Below the pieces are notes generated by a model. It worked only from the letters and a program-made list of their open reading frames with translations. It did not search any database and was not told the origin of the DNA. From positions 1 to 5,819 of the forward strand of contig JAJFHB010000228.1 of assembly GCA_021775795.1 (NCBI GenBank): DNA of 5,819 nt, in the 5' to 3' direction. The DNA comes from Hyphomicrobiales bacterium (GTDB taxonomy: Bacteria > Pseudomonadota > Alphaproteobacteria > Rhizobiales > JAJFHB01). Shown here piece by piece: positions 1-5,818 of the stretch; position 1 is the first letter of the stretch; each line of letters opens with the position of its first letter. The position numbers were made by a program, and so were the translations under genes.

Positions 1-12
1 GTGCGGTTGGTT

Positions 13-41
13 TTCCGACATCAAGACAGTGGATTCCGACA
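13..41. repeat. Short direct repeat, two copies of TTCCGACA
   Basis: The 8-base word TTCCGACA occurs at 13-20 and again at 34-41, so the copies start 21 bases apart, about two helical turns. This is downstream of the stop of the small membrane protein gene and close to the left edge, so the gene it might serve is not visible. Same-face spacing of two identical half-sites can mark a regulator binding site, but an 8-base match may also be chance. No function is claimed. Confidence 0.3.
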
Positions 42-87
42 CCTGCACTCACCAGGGGTCCCGGCAACCCCAGGCCTGTCAACCAAT

Positions 88-498
88 TCAGTAGGGGCCG
101 TGACCACCGCCACCGACGCTGAAGTCACGCCGTGCCGAAGATATGCTCACCGAGAAACCCGCCGTCATGTCGACAAAGCAGAGCACAACGATGAGAAAGA
201 ACGTTGATGTCGCCGCCTTGCCGATAAGGATAAATTCAATAAGCGCTGCCACAAAAACCAGGGTTGAGAGCAGGTGATCCAAAGATATGCCCGGCCCGGT
301 GCGCGTTGCCTTGAGCACTTCGAAAAACAGGAGAAACAATCCGAACAGCAAAATCAGATCAGAAACGGTAAACACCCAAACTGCATCTGAAACCATGGTC
401 ACCGAGAATAGCTCAGCATTGAGGGAAATGCCCGTGAAGAACACCACCACATTGTAGGTAATCAGAACGAGGATCATCAGGGGGAAGAGGAACAGCAT
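88..498 (-). CDS. Small hydrophobic integral membrane protein, function unknown
   Basis: I do not recognise a named family. The 136-residue product is very hydrophobic, with four likely membrane helices at about residues 2-23, 40-60, 74-93 and 97-118. A short basic, polar loop (KATRTGPG, 63-70) follows the second helix, and the tail is soluble and glycine-rich, ending GGGGHGPY. Acidic residues sit inside or beside helices (D38, D47, E60, E88, D110). The ATG at 498 is preceded by GGAGA (506-510 on the reverse strand) at suitable spacing, which supports this start. The gene follows rpmF in the same direction, but the rpmF terminator lies between them, so it probably has its own promoter or depends on readthrough. 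From memory, similar small membrane proteins occur beside rpmF in other Hyphomicrobiales; I could not check this. It is real by composition and ribosome binding site, but its role is unknown. Confidence 0.75.
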   Translation of the reverse strand: MLFLFPLMILVLITYNVVVFFTGISLNAELFSVTMVSDAVWVFTVSDLILLFGLFLLFFEVLKATRTGPGISLDHLLSTLVFVAALIEFILIGKAATSTFFLIVVLCFVDMTAGFSVSISSARRDFSVGGGGHGPY

Positions 499-542
499 TG
501 AAATTTCTCCGGACTCGGGCGCACAGCGGCCACTTGGTGCAG

Positions 543-574
543 AATAAGAAACAGGCCGACAAATTGCCGGCCTG
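543..574 (-). terminator. Intrinsic terminator of rpmF
   Basis: Read on the minus strand, a perfect 7-bp stem CAGGCCG / CGGCCTG (arms 574-568 and 558-552) with a 9-base loop is followed at once by the T-rich run TTTCTTATT. It lies about 30 bases past the rpmF stop codon and before the start of the membrane protein gene, which is the expected place for a Rho-independent terminator of a highly expressed ribosomal protein gene. Confidence 0.8.
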
Positions 575-604
575 CATGAGAATTCAAAACCCTATATCGG
601 AACC

Positions 605-790
605 CTAAAATTCGTCTTCGGGCTCAAGTACCTGACGACCTGAATAAAGACCGGTCTTCAGATCGATATGATGGGGGCGACGCAGCTCGCCTGAGTCTTT
701 GTCTTCGACATAAGAAACTTTCTCAACTGCGTGCCCGGACCGACGATGTCCACGCTTGGATTTTGTGACTTTACTTCTCGGCACTGCCAT
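605..790 (-). CDS. rpmF: 50S ribosomal protein L32
   Basis: This is the 61-residue large-subunit ribosomal protein L32. It begins [18 protein letters not shown], the conserved basic N-terminus, continues through [20 protein letters not shown], and ends with [14 protein letters not shown]. The protein has no cysteine, so it is the zinc-free type and lacks the CxxC pairs found in many other bacterial L32 proteins. Its length fits the family. The reading frame stays open upstream to 952, but the ATG at 790 is the right start: the family begins MAVP, and AAGGAG lies 8 bases upstream. A terminator follows at 543-574 and a plausible promoter precedes it at 864-893, so it can be expressed on its own, although it lies downstream of mtgA on the same strand with a 152-base gap. 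The histidines at 15 and 20 are slightly unusual compared with the rhizobial sequences I recall. Confidence 0.96.
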   Translation of the reverse strand: MAVPRSKVTKSKRGHRRSGHAVEKVSYVEDKDSGELRRPHHIDLKTGLYSGRQVLEPEDEF

Positions 791-798
791 GATGCCAA

Positions 799-804
799 CT
801 CCTT
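799..804 (-). promoter_or_regulatory. Ribosome binding site of rpmF
   Basis: AAGGAG on the minus strand, 8 bases before the ATG at 790, is a near-perfect Shine-Dalgarno sequence. It decides the start, because the same frame is open for another 54 codons upstream and that extension does not look like L32. Confidence 0.85.
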
Positions 805-863
805 GCTCGTCGGCTGCGCCTCGTGCGCGCCGCACCTTCATCAAAATGGCTTGATTGCGCGGG

Positions 864-893
864 GTTATACTGATTTGTGCGTACAATTGCCAG
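864..893 (-). promoter_or_regulatory. Candidate rpmF promoter
   Basis: In the 152-base gap between mtgA and rpmF, the minus strand shows TATAAC (869-864), five of six matches to the -10 consensus. It is preceded, after an 18-base spacer, by CTGGCA (893-888), four of six matches to the -35 box. Transcription would start near 857, leaving a leader of about 65 bases. This is a pattern match only. Confidence 0.4.
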
Positions 894-942
894 TGTCTAT
901 TTTCACTGTTGCCATTTGTCGCTGTTTTTTTCGCTCCGCCCC

Positions 943-1653
943 TCACAAGCATCCAAGGTACGGCTCGATTTCTCGCATCAATCGGCGCACCCTTTCAGCA
1001 ACGCTGCGGGTTGTCCGTCCAGGCCGGCTGGCGTTGCGGGCAATGGGATTGGGCAACACCGCAACAAGCAATGTCGCCTGTTCGCGGGACAAACCATCCG
1101 CATCAACACCAAAGTGATGCCGGCTTGCCGATTGGGCGCCATAGACGCCGGGCGCCCATTCCACAATGTTGAGATAGAGCTCCACGATCCGTCGCTTCGG
1201 CACCACCAGATCCATCCAGTAGGCAAGTGGAATTTCAATAGCTTTGCGCAGGTAACTGGGGCTCGGCCACAAGTAAAGGTTCTTCACCGTCTGCATGGTG
1301 ACCGTACTTGCCCCGCGAACGTCCTCGCCCGGATTGTCGGCAACCTGATCAAGCACCTTTTGAAGTTCGACCCAGTCGACACCATTATGGCTGCAAAAGC
1401 GCGCATCTTCGGCCGCAAGAGCGCCATGAATCAGGTGCTCGGAAATGTCTCCAAGATCACGCCATTCCCTATTGATTTCCTGCCCCTGCAAAGCACGGAT
1501 GACCATGTAACTGGACACCGGAGGATCAACAAAGCGCATCACAAAGACCAAGAACAACGGCAGCACAATGGCCCCGGCACAGATGCCCGCAAGCCACCTC
1601 AGCCAGCGCCTGCGCGGCGTTGGTTGCTGAATTTCTGAGCCATCATCAATCAT
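943..1653 (-). CDS. mtgA: Monofunctional biosynthetic peptidoglycan transglycosylase
   Basis: MtgA is a GT51-family glycosyltransferase that polymerises lipid II into glycan strands on the outer face of the inner membrane. From the chosen start the product has 236 residues, close to the family norm. An arginine-rich stretch (PRRRWLRW, 13-20) precedes one membrane anchor at about 21-40. The donor-site motif [14 protein letters not shown] (81-94) holds the catalytic glutamate E82 and the conserved F86, H89 and G91. [16 protein letters not shown] (114-129) and [14 protein letters not shown] (153-166) are the other family signatures. There is no transpeptidase domain, so it is not a class A PBP. 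In-frame alternative starts are ATG 1728 and TTG 1737. None has a good ribosome binding site, and I chose ATG 1653 because it gives the usual short cytoplasmic tail before the anchor. The gene is transcribed divergently from ispA and lies upstream of rpmF. Confidence 0.93.
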   Translation of the reverse strand: MIDDGSEIQQPTPRRRWLRWLAGICAGAIVLPLFLVFVMRFVDPPVSSYMVIRALQGQEINREWRDLGDISEHLIHGALAAEDARFCSHNGVDWVELQKVLDQVADNPGEDVRGASTVTMQTVKNLYLWPSPSYLRKAIEIPLAYWMDLVVPKRRIVELYLNIVEWAPGVYGAQSASRHHFGVDADGLSREQATLLVAVLPNPIARNASRPGRTTRSVAERVRRLMREIEPYLGCL

Positions 1654-1893
1654 CGGATTACCGTTACGGCCGCTGCCTTTAGTCGTGCGTTTACCTGCCG
1701 ACCACTCACCGTCGCACGGAGTTGGCATTGCCAGCAAAACAATCTAGATCGCTTCCATATCAATATGAAACGATCTAGAACACCGCTACAATTATCATTG
1801 AATGCCAGAAATCAAGCACACCAGTGTGGCGTGATTAATGCGATGGCTGCAAAGCCGTGGCTGCCGCTACAAGAGATATGGAAACAGGGGATA
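1654..1893. other. Divergent intergenic region between mtgA and ispA
   Basis: These 240 bases separate the 5' ends of two oppositely transcribed genes, so both promoters should lie here. The middle contains the long imperfect palindrome at 1743-1779. TACAAT at 1787-1792 is a possible rightward -10 box for ispA (five of six matches), but I find no convincing -35 at 17-18 bases upstream. In that position lies the right half of the palindrome, as would suit an operator or an activator site. Open frames extend into this region from both genes, but their extra residues do not resemble either family. Confidence 0.5.
1743..1779. repeat. 37-base imperfect palindrome, possible operator or dispersed element
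   Basis: Perfect 9-base outer arms, TCTAGATCG (1743-1751) and CGATCTAGA (1771-1779), enclose further pairing: TT (1753-1754) with AA (1768-1769), and CATAT (1756-1760) with ATATG (1763-1767). Only a few bases are unpaired at the centre. The arms are AT-rich for this genome and no T-run follows, so it does not look like a terminator. Its place between two divergent promoters suggests a binding site for a dimeric regulator, or a member of a dispersed intergenic palindrome family. Confidence 0.6.
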
Positions 1894-2799
1894 ATGCAGC
1901 AATCAACAGCGTCCGGCTTTGAAGCCAGGCTCAAGCAAACAGCAGACGAAGTGGAAGCTTTCCTGTCAGACCTGTTTGAGACAAAAGGGGCGGCCGCTCC
2001 AAATCTCATTGAGGCCATGCGGTATTCATCCCTTGGACAGGGCAAGCGCTTGCGGCCGTTCTTTGTTATCGAAACAGCAAAACTGTACGGTGCCAATCAT
2101 CAATCTGCGGTGCGGGCTGCTGCCGCTATCGAGTGTATTCACTGCTATTCACTGGTCCACGACGACCTGCCGGCAATGGATGATGACGATCTGAGGCGCG
2201 GCAAGCCGACGACCCACATTGCTTTTTCTGAAGCGACAGCCATTCTTGCGGGCGATGGCCTTCTCACGGTTGCCTTCGAAATTGCCGCCCATCCAGACAC
2301 CCATGCAAACGGCAGCGTTCGGGCAGACCTCGTCCACGCTCTTTCGATGGCCGCCGGCAAAGATGGCATGGTTGGAGGGCAAATGCTTGATCTTGCAGCC
2401 GAGGAAAAAGAATCCAGCGATCTGGATGAAATTGTCACTCTTCAGGGACTGAAGACCGGCGCCCTGTTCAGGTTTTCCTGCGAAGCGGGAGCCATTCTGG
2501 CCGAAGCCGGCACAGAAGCACGAACCACCATGCGCAAGTTTGCAGAACACATTGGCCTGGCCTTTCAAATCGCCGATGACCTGCTTGATGCCGAGAGCAC
2601 GGCGGAACAACTGGGCAAGCGCACCCAGAAGGATGCAACGGCCGGCAAGGCAACATTCATTGATCTGCTTGGCCTGGAAGGGGCAAGAACGCGGGCTAAC
2701 ACTCTCGTATCAGAAGCATGCTCAGCGCTTGAATCCTTTGGTGAGAATGCGGCTACGTTGAAGGAAGCCGCGCGTTTCCTGGTGGAACGCAAGAAGTAA
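1894..2799 (+). CDS. ispA: Farnesyl diphosphate synthase (polyprenyl synthetase family)
   Basis: This cytoplasmic enzyme condenses dimethylallyl diphosphate with two isopentenyl diphosphates to make C15 farnesyl diphosphate, the precursor of undecaprenyl phosphate, quinone side chains and hopanoids. The 301-residue product matches the IspA length. Visible motifs are LGQGKRLRPF (47-56), the first aspartate-rich motif HDDLPAMDDDDLRRG (89-103), AGDGLL (119-124), GMVGGQMLDL (158-167), KTGALF (187-192), and the second aspartate-rich motif QIADDLLD (225-232) followed by GKRTQKDATAGKATF. Tyr85, five residues before the first Asp, and the HCYSLVHDD context match short-chain bacterial FPP synthases, so a long-chain product is unlikely. 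The frame is open upstream to ATG 1765, but that start lies inside the palindrome and the extra 43 residues are atypical. ATG 1894 gives the family N-terminus and has AGGGG three bases upstream, which is rather close. It is probably cotranscribed with the flavoprotein gene that follows. Confidence 0.95.
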   Translation: MQQSTASGFEARLKQTADEVEAFLSDLFETKGAAAPNLIEAMRYSSLGQGKRLRPFFVIETAKLYGANHQSAVRAAAAIECIHCYSLVHDDLPAMDDDDLRRGKPTTHIAFSEATAILAGDGLLTVAFEIAAHPDTHANGSVRADLVHALSMAAGKDGMVGGQMLDLAAEEKESSDLDEIVTLQGLKTGALFRFSCEAGAILAEAGTEARTTMRKFAEHIGLAFQIADDLLDAESTAEQLGKRTQKDATAGKATFIDLLGLEGARTRANTLVSEACSALESFGENAATLKEAARFLVERKK

Positions 2800-2808
2800 C
2801 ACACTGTC

Positions 2809-2814
2809 GGGAGG
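2809..2814 (+). promoter_or_regulatory. Ribosome binding site of the PPOX flavoprotein gene
   Basis: GGGAGG lies 8 bases before ATG 2823, within the 23-base gap after ispA. It fixes the start codon and, with the short gap and lack of any terminator, supports cotranscription with ispA. Confidence 0.7.
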
Positions 2815-2822
2815 CAACTGGA

Positions 2823-3434
2823 ATGGCTGCAATCAAGACAACTTCAGAGCTTCGGGCACATTACAACGCCCCCATGGAGCGCGCTGTCCGCAAGCAGTTG
2901 AACCACATTGATCAACATTGCGCCCGCTTCATTTCCCTGTCGCCCTTCTGCCTGCTCTCGACAGACGATGGCAACGGCAACGCCGACGTCTCGCCCAGAG
3001 GCGATGAAGCAGGCTTTGTCCATGTCCTTGAGCCAAGAACACTCGCCCTGCCGGATCGTCCGGGGAACAACCGTCTGGACAGCCTTGAGAACATCATCTC
3101 AAGCGCGTCTGTCGGCCTGCTCTTTCTCGTTCCGGGCGTTCAGGAAACATTGCGGATTAACGGCGAGGCAGAAATAAGAGACGACGAAGAACTACGCGCA
3201 CAATTCGAGGTGTCCGGCCGCCTGCCCGCAACCGTCCTGCAAATACACGTCAAGGAAGCCTACCTGCACTGCGCAAAATCCATCATGCGCTCAAAGATCT
3301 GGGACGCAGACACCCACCACGACCGCTCCGTCCTGCCGTCCATGGGCAAAATGCTCAAAGATCAGATCGGCTACGACGAAGCCCCGGAAGGCCAGGAAGA
3401 AATGATCGAGCGGTATAAGGAAATACTCTATTAG
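2823..3434 (+). CDS. PPOX-class FMN-dependent flavoprotein (DR_2398-like), substrate unknown
   Basis: The 203-residue product belongs to the pyridoxamine 5'-phosphate oxidase-like split-barrel superfamily, whose members bind FMN (or sometimes F420 or haem) as dimers. Signatures in order are SPFCLLST (40-47), ADVSPRGDEAGF (54-65), the phosphate-contacting region LALPDRPGNNRLDSLENI (74-91), LLFLVPGVQETLRINGEAEI (99-118) and the C-terminal EAYLHCAKSIMRSKIW (145-160). From memory these fit the family described as 'PPOX class probable FMN-dependent enzyme, DR_2398 type'. It is not PdxH: it lacks the PdxH C-terminal pattern and differs in overall motif layout. No signal peptide is seen, so it should be cytosolic. 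The gene follows ispA by 23 bases with a good ribosome binding site, so it is likely the second gene of an operon, but nothing links its chemistry to isoprenoids. The physiological substrate cannot be read from sequence. Confidence 0.88.
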   Translation: MAAIKTTSELRAHYNAPMERAVRKQLNHIDQHCARFISLSPFCLLSTDDGNGNADVSPRGDEAGFVHVLEPRTLALPDRPGNNRLDSLENIISSASVGLLFLVPGVQETLRINGEAEIRDDEELRAQFEVSGRLPATVLQIHVKEAYLHCAKSIMRSKIWDADTHHDRSVLPSMGKMLKDQIGYDEAPEGQEEMIERYKEILY

Positions 3435-3657
3435 ATCGCTCTCAAGTTAGGCTGAAGCAGTCCGGGTTCAGGCACCCGAATCTGACGATTGCAAACGGCT
3501 GGGATGCAGGCACCGCGGGCTCGTTGAAAAAATGCGGCCAAGGGCTTGAATGGGTGGGGAGCGGACATTGACTCCTTCGTGCACAATGATTGCGATCGGC
3601 GGCGAAGGGCCGATTCCTGACATCGAGGCGGGGTTTCGCAAAGAACATTTTGATCTG
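3435..3657. other. Intergenic region between two converging genes
   Basis: These 223 bases lie between the stop of the flavoprotein gene and the stop of the HNH gene. They contain a weak stem CGGGT / ACCCG (3463-3478) and a 6-bp stem ATCGGC / GCCGAT (3595-3614), neither with a T-run. AGCGGACATTG at 3560-3570 recurs, inverted and with one mismatch, on the far side of the HNH gene. Open frames crossing it have no family resemblance and no ribosome binding site. I see no gene here. Confidence 0.5.
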
Positions 3658-4674
3658 TTAGAGCTTGAAGCTGTTTTCTCGATGCCACGTCAAAAATTCG
3701 GCCCGCGGTCGATCTGCCTGGCGTTCAGGTGCCAGGAGTTTACCTGTATCGTTGATCATCGATACAACCGCTCCAGGATCGTTGGTTTGCCTAGAGACAA
3801 GGATAGCAAGGCCATCTGATATCCCAACCAACCCCCTGTCGAACATCCAGTGAGCCGTACCGGACAGCGCGATCCCATTGCTTACGATGTCAGGACCGTC
3901 ATGTTCGACTGGTCTGATATGTGCTGCCTCAACCTCTGCGCGACCACCACCGTTGATCAGCCGCAATCCTGTGATAGCACAGCGTTCGCCATAAGCTCGG
4001 AGTACGTTTTTCCGGAAATTCCGGTCGCGCACAGCCCGGTTGGTCAGTTGATTGACACGCTCTCGCGCCGATAGGTGTTGAAATGGTTCCTGCACCTCCC
4101 TGAAGACGTCCGCCTCTTCAGGCAGATCGACCCGAGGCAAGATGCCTTCGTCACGTCCAAGGCCACGTTCGACAATCCGGGCGAAATCTGCCGCAGAAAG
4201 TGGTCGAACCGCCGCCTGAGCACGCCCTGAGATTTTGCCTTGGTCATTCAAAAGGCCTTGCTCGATCACGTCATCGACATCACGAAAAGGCACGGGATCA
4301 CCAAAGTCGAGATAGGTTCCGGGCTCGATCACCGCCAAGTGCATGTCAGCACTCCTCGGGTCGGAAATGATCTCCTGAACTTTGGCCACTGCGAAGTAAC
4401 CTTTAGTGTCTTTGATCTTGCTGGGTTCGAGGTAGACGATCCAGTCACCCTCACATTGTTGAGCTCGTGTCAGATACTGTTTTGGGAACTGATATCGCTG
4501 CGACGGCACATCGTCGTAGATTGAGTCAGTCCTGTGGATAAAGACACCAAACGCCATGCTGATTAGCATGACTGGAATTCATTGCCCTGCCAATGCGCGA
4601 AATTCTTGAAACAGCCCATTGTCCACTGCTGGGAAGCCGCAACGCGGCGGGCGTTATCGCGCCCAATGCCCGCT
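3560..4674. repeat. Short imperfect inverted repeat bracketing the HNH gene
   Basis: AGCGGACATTG at 3560-3570 and CAATGCCCGCT at 4664-4674 are inverted copies with ten of eleven bases matching. Only these two ends are repeated; the span between them holds the HNH gene. There is no transposase, and no target-site duplication that I could find. They may be remnants of one dispersed noncoding sequence on both sides, or chance. Confidence 0.25.
3658..4557 (-). CDS. HNH endonuclease with PUA/EVE-like N-terminal domain, putative modification-dependent restriction enzyme
   Basis: The C-terminal third is an HNH nuclease of the type often annotated HNH_2 or COG3440 'predicted restriction endonuclease'. 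CAIT (193-196) opens the fold, AEAAH-like VEAAHIRP holds the metal-activating H213, SNGIAL holds N227, and TAHWMFDRG holds H236. The N-terminal region, about 1-100, reads FGVFIHRTDSIYDD (3-16), YQFPKQYL (22-29), GDWIVYLEP (37-45), GYFAVAKV (53-60) and PVPFRD (88-93). This is a compact beta-rich layout like the PUA/EVE/SRA-type modules that read modified bases. The combination suggests a nuclease that cuts modified or foreign DNA. Target and activity are inferred. The total is 299 residues. ATG 4557 gives the N-terminus MAFGVFIH, which I take as conserved; ATG 4569 would add four residues. Neither has a strong ribosome binding site. No methyltransferase or second restriction subunit is visible, so it stands alone between flavoprotein and ispG. 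Confidence 0.82.
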   Translation of the reverse strand: MAFGVFIHRTDSIYDDVPSQRYQFPKQYLTRAQQCEGDWIVYLEPSKIKDTKGYFAVAKVQEIISDPRSADMHLAVIEPGTYLDFGDPVPFRDVDDVIEQGLLNDQGKISGRAQAAVRPLSAADFARIVERGLGRDEGILPRVDLPEEADVFREVQEPFQHLSARERVNQLTNRAVRDRNFRKNVLRAYGERCAITGLRLINGGGRAEVEAAHIRPVEHDGPDIVSNGIALSGTAHWMFDRGLVGISDGLAILVSRQTNDPGAVVSMINDTGKLLAPERQADRPRAEFLTWHRENSFKL

Positions 4675-4768
4675 TTTGGACTTCAGTGACAATCTGCAGT
4701 TCTTATCGGAAGTCGCGTTCCAGCCTCAAACCTGCCTGACGCACCTACAATCCGATGCACCCCGACCC
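4558..4768. other. Intergenic region between HNH gene and ispG, hairpin-rich
   Basis: These 211 bases must hold the HNH promoter and the end of the ispG transcript. I cannot point to a convincing -35/-10 pair on the minus strand. The centre (4636-4677) is GC-rich and strongly self-complementary, described separately. Open frames crossing the region have no family resemblance. Confidence 0.45.
4636..4677 (+). repeat. Tandem GC-rich hairpins, terminator-like on the plus strand
   Basis: GCCGC-AAC-GCGGC (4636-4648) is a 5-bp stem with a three-base loop. It overlaps a second structure in which GCGGGC (4647-4652) pairs with GCCCGC (4668-4673), or alternatively GGGCG (4649-4653) with CGCCC (4660-4664). 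The second stem is followed on the plus strand by TTTT (4674-4677), as in an intrinsic terminator. Yet no plus-strand gene ends here, and on the minus strand, where ispG transcription arrives, no T-run follows. It may stop ispG transcripts imperfectly, stop antisense transcripts, or be a dispersed palindromic element. Confidence 0.45.
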
Positions 4769-5818
4769 CTAGCTCTCCGTGCCGTAGCGTTTCTCCACAT
4801 ACTCTTCGACGATTGTCTTGATCTGGTCGCCGATCCCCTCGCCGCGCAGGGTCATCGCCTTCTTGCCGTCAATGAAGACAGGCGCTGCGGGTGTTTCGCC
4901 GGTACCGGGCAGAGAGATACCGATGTCCGAATGCTTGCTCTCGCCCGGGCCGTTCACAATGCATCCCATGACGGCAAGTTTCAGATCTTCAAAGCCGACA
5001 TATCGGTCACGCCAGGCCGGCATGCGCATGCGGATGTGAGCCTGAATATCCTGCGCGAGTTCCTGAAAAACTGTTGACGTGGTGCGCCCGCACCCGGGGC
5101 AGGCGGTGACCTGAGGGATAAAGGAGCGGAAACCCATGGACTGCAGAATTTCCTGCGCCACGGTCACTTCCAGTGAGCGGTCGCCGCCGGGTTCCGGTGT
5201 CAATGAAATGCGGATCGTATCGCCGATACCCTGCTGCATGAGGATGGCAAGGGCTGCCGTTGATGCAACAATACCCTTTGAGCCCATGCCGGCTTCAGTG
5301 AGCCCCAGATGCAGGGCGTGATCGCTGCGTTTCGCCAGCATCTGATAAACGGTGACCAGATCCTGCACATTACTGACTTTGGCGGACAATATGATGCGGT
5401 CTCGCCCAAGGCCCAGCTCTTCCGCCCGCTCGGCCGACAATATGGCTGAACGCACGATTGTTTCATGCATGACTTCAGTTGCATCTTTCGGCGCTGGCAG
5501 CTTGGCGTTCTCATCCATCAGGTGGGTGAGCAATTCCTGATCAAGGCTTCCCCAGTTGACGCCGATCCTGACCGGGCGATCATACCGCATGGCCATTTCG
5601 ATCATCATCGCAAACTGCGTATCGCGCTTTTCGCGAAAACCCACATTGCCCGGGTTGATGCGGTATTTCTGCAGCGCCTCGGCACAGGCTGGATAATCGG
5701 TCAGAAGCTTGTGGCCGATATAATGAAAATCGCCAACGAGCGGCACATTGACGTTGCGGGCATCAAGCTTTTCGCGGATGTGCGGGACAGCGGCCGCGGC
5801 CTCTGCCCGGTCGACCTC
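4769..5818 (-). CDS. ispG: 4-hydroxy-3-methylbut-2-enyl diphosphate synthase (IspG/GcpE), 5' end beyond the window
   Basis: IspG is the cytoplasmic [4Fe-4S] enzyme that converts 2-C-methyl-D-erythritol 2,4-cyclodiphosphate to HMBPP, the penultimate MEP-pathway step. The frame is open through the right edge. The 349 visible residues start [18 protein letters not shown] and lack the first part of the TIM barrel, so the GTG at 5746 inside [15 protein letters not shown] is not the true start. Barrel motifs include [19 protein letters not shown] and [14 protein letters not shown]. The C-terminal iron-sulfur domain shows the cluster cysteines in TACPGCGRT (residues 240 and 243 of the fragment) and [10 protein letters not shown] (286), with the catalytic glutamate of GPGE. 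The ending [12 protein letters not shown] is intact, and a TAG stop is at 4769-4771. All expected cluster residues in the visible part are present. It shares the isoprenoid pathway with ispA but lies on the opposite strand, separated by two genes. Confidence 0.97.
   Translation of the reverse strand, partial: EVDRAEAAAAVPHIREKLDARNVNVPLVGDFHYIGHKLLTDYPACAEALQKYRINPGNVGFREKRDTQFAMMIEMAMRYDRPVRIGVNWGSLDQELLTHLMDENAKLPAPKDATEVMHETIVRSAILSAERAEELGLGRDRIILSAKVSNVQDLVTVYQMLAKRSDHALHLGLTEAGMGSKGIVASTAALAILMQQGIGDTIRISLTPEPGGDRSLEVTVAQEILQSMGFRSFIPQVTACPGCGRTTSTVFQELAQDIQAHIRMRMPAWRDRYVGFEDLKLAVMGCIVNGPGESKHSDIGISLPGTGETPAAPVFIDGKKAMTLRGEGIGDQIKTIVEEYVEKRYGTES

Noticed and set aside
1..207. Rightward open frame starting with GTG at the left edge
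   Set aside because: It overlaps the end of the membrane protein gene on the other strand, has low-complexity polar composition, no visible ribosome binding site and no recognisable family.
791..952. N-terminal extension of rpmF to a start at 952
   Set aside because: L32 proteins begin MAVP, which is at 790 with a strong AAGGAG just upstream. The extra residues do not match L32 and overlap the end of mtgA.
877..1638. 253-codon rightward frame opposite mtgA
   Set aside because: It is entirely antisense to a gene with clear GT51 motifs. Its translation is rich in His, Arg and Gln and has no family resemblance, so it is a shadow frame.
1765..1893. N-terminal extension of ispA to ATG 1765
   Set aside because: The ATG lies inside the palindrome, no ribosome binding site precedes it, and the 43 extra residues are not found in the family. 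ATG 1894 gives the usual length.
2149..2610. 153-codon leftward frame opposite ispA
   Set aside because: Antisense to the core catalytic motifs of ispA, with no family resemblance.
3463..3478. Stem CGGGT / ACCCG after the flavoprotein stop, as a terminator
   Set aside because: It has only five base pairs, a six-base loop and no T-run on either strand.
3595..3614. Stem ATCGGC / GCCGAT after the HNH stop, as a terminator
   Set aside because: The stem is six base pairs with an eight-base loop, and the minus-strand sequence after it is not T-rich.
3431..3688. 85-codon leftward frame across the flavoprotein/HNH gap
   Set aside because: It overlaps the ends of both genes, lacks a ribosome binding site, and reads as Arg/Pro/Ser-rich noise.
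4619..5077. 152-codon rightward frame opposite the end of ispG
   Set aside because: It is antisense to the iron-sulfur domain of ispG and its translation matches nothing I know.
4769..5746. ispG starting at GTG 5746
   Set aside because: This GTG encodes the valine of the conserved [13 protein letters not shown] motif in mid-protein. The frame continues with IspG-like sequence to the window edge, so the true start is outside.
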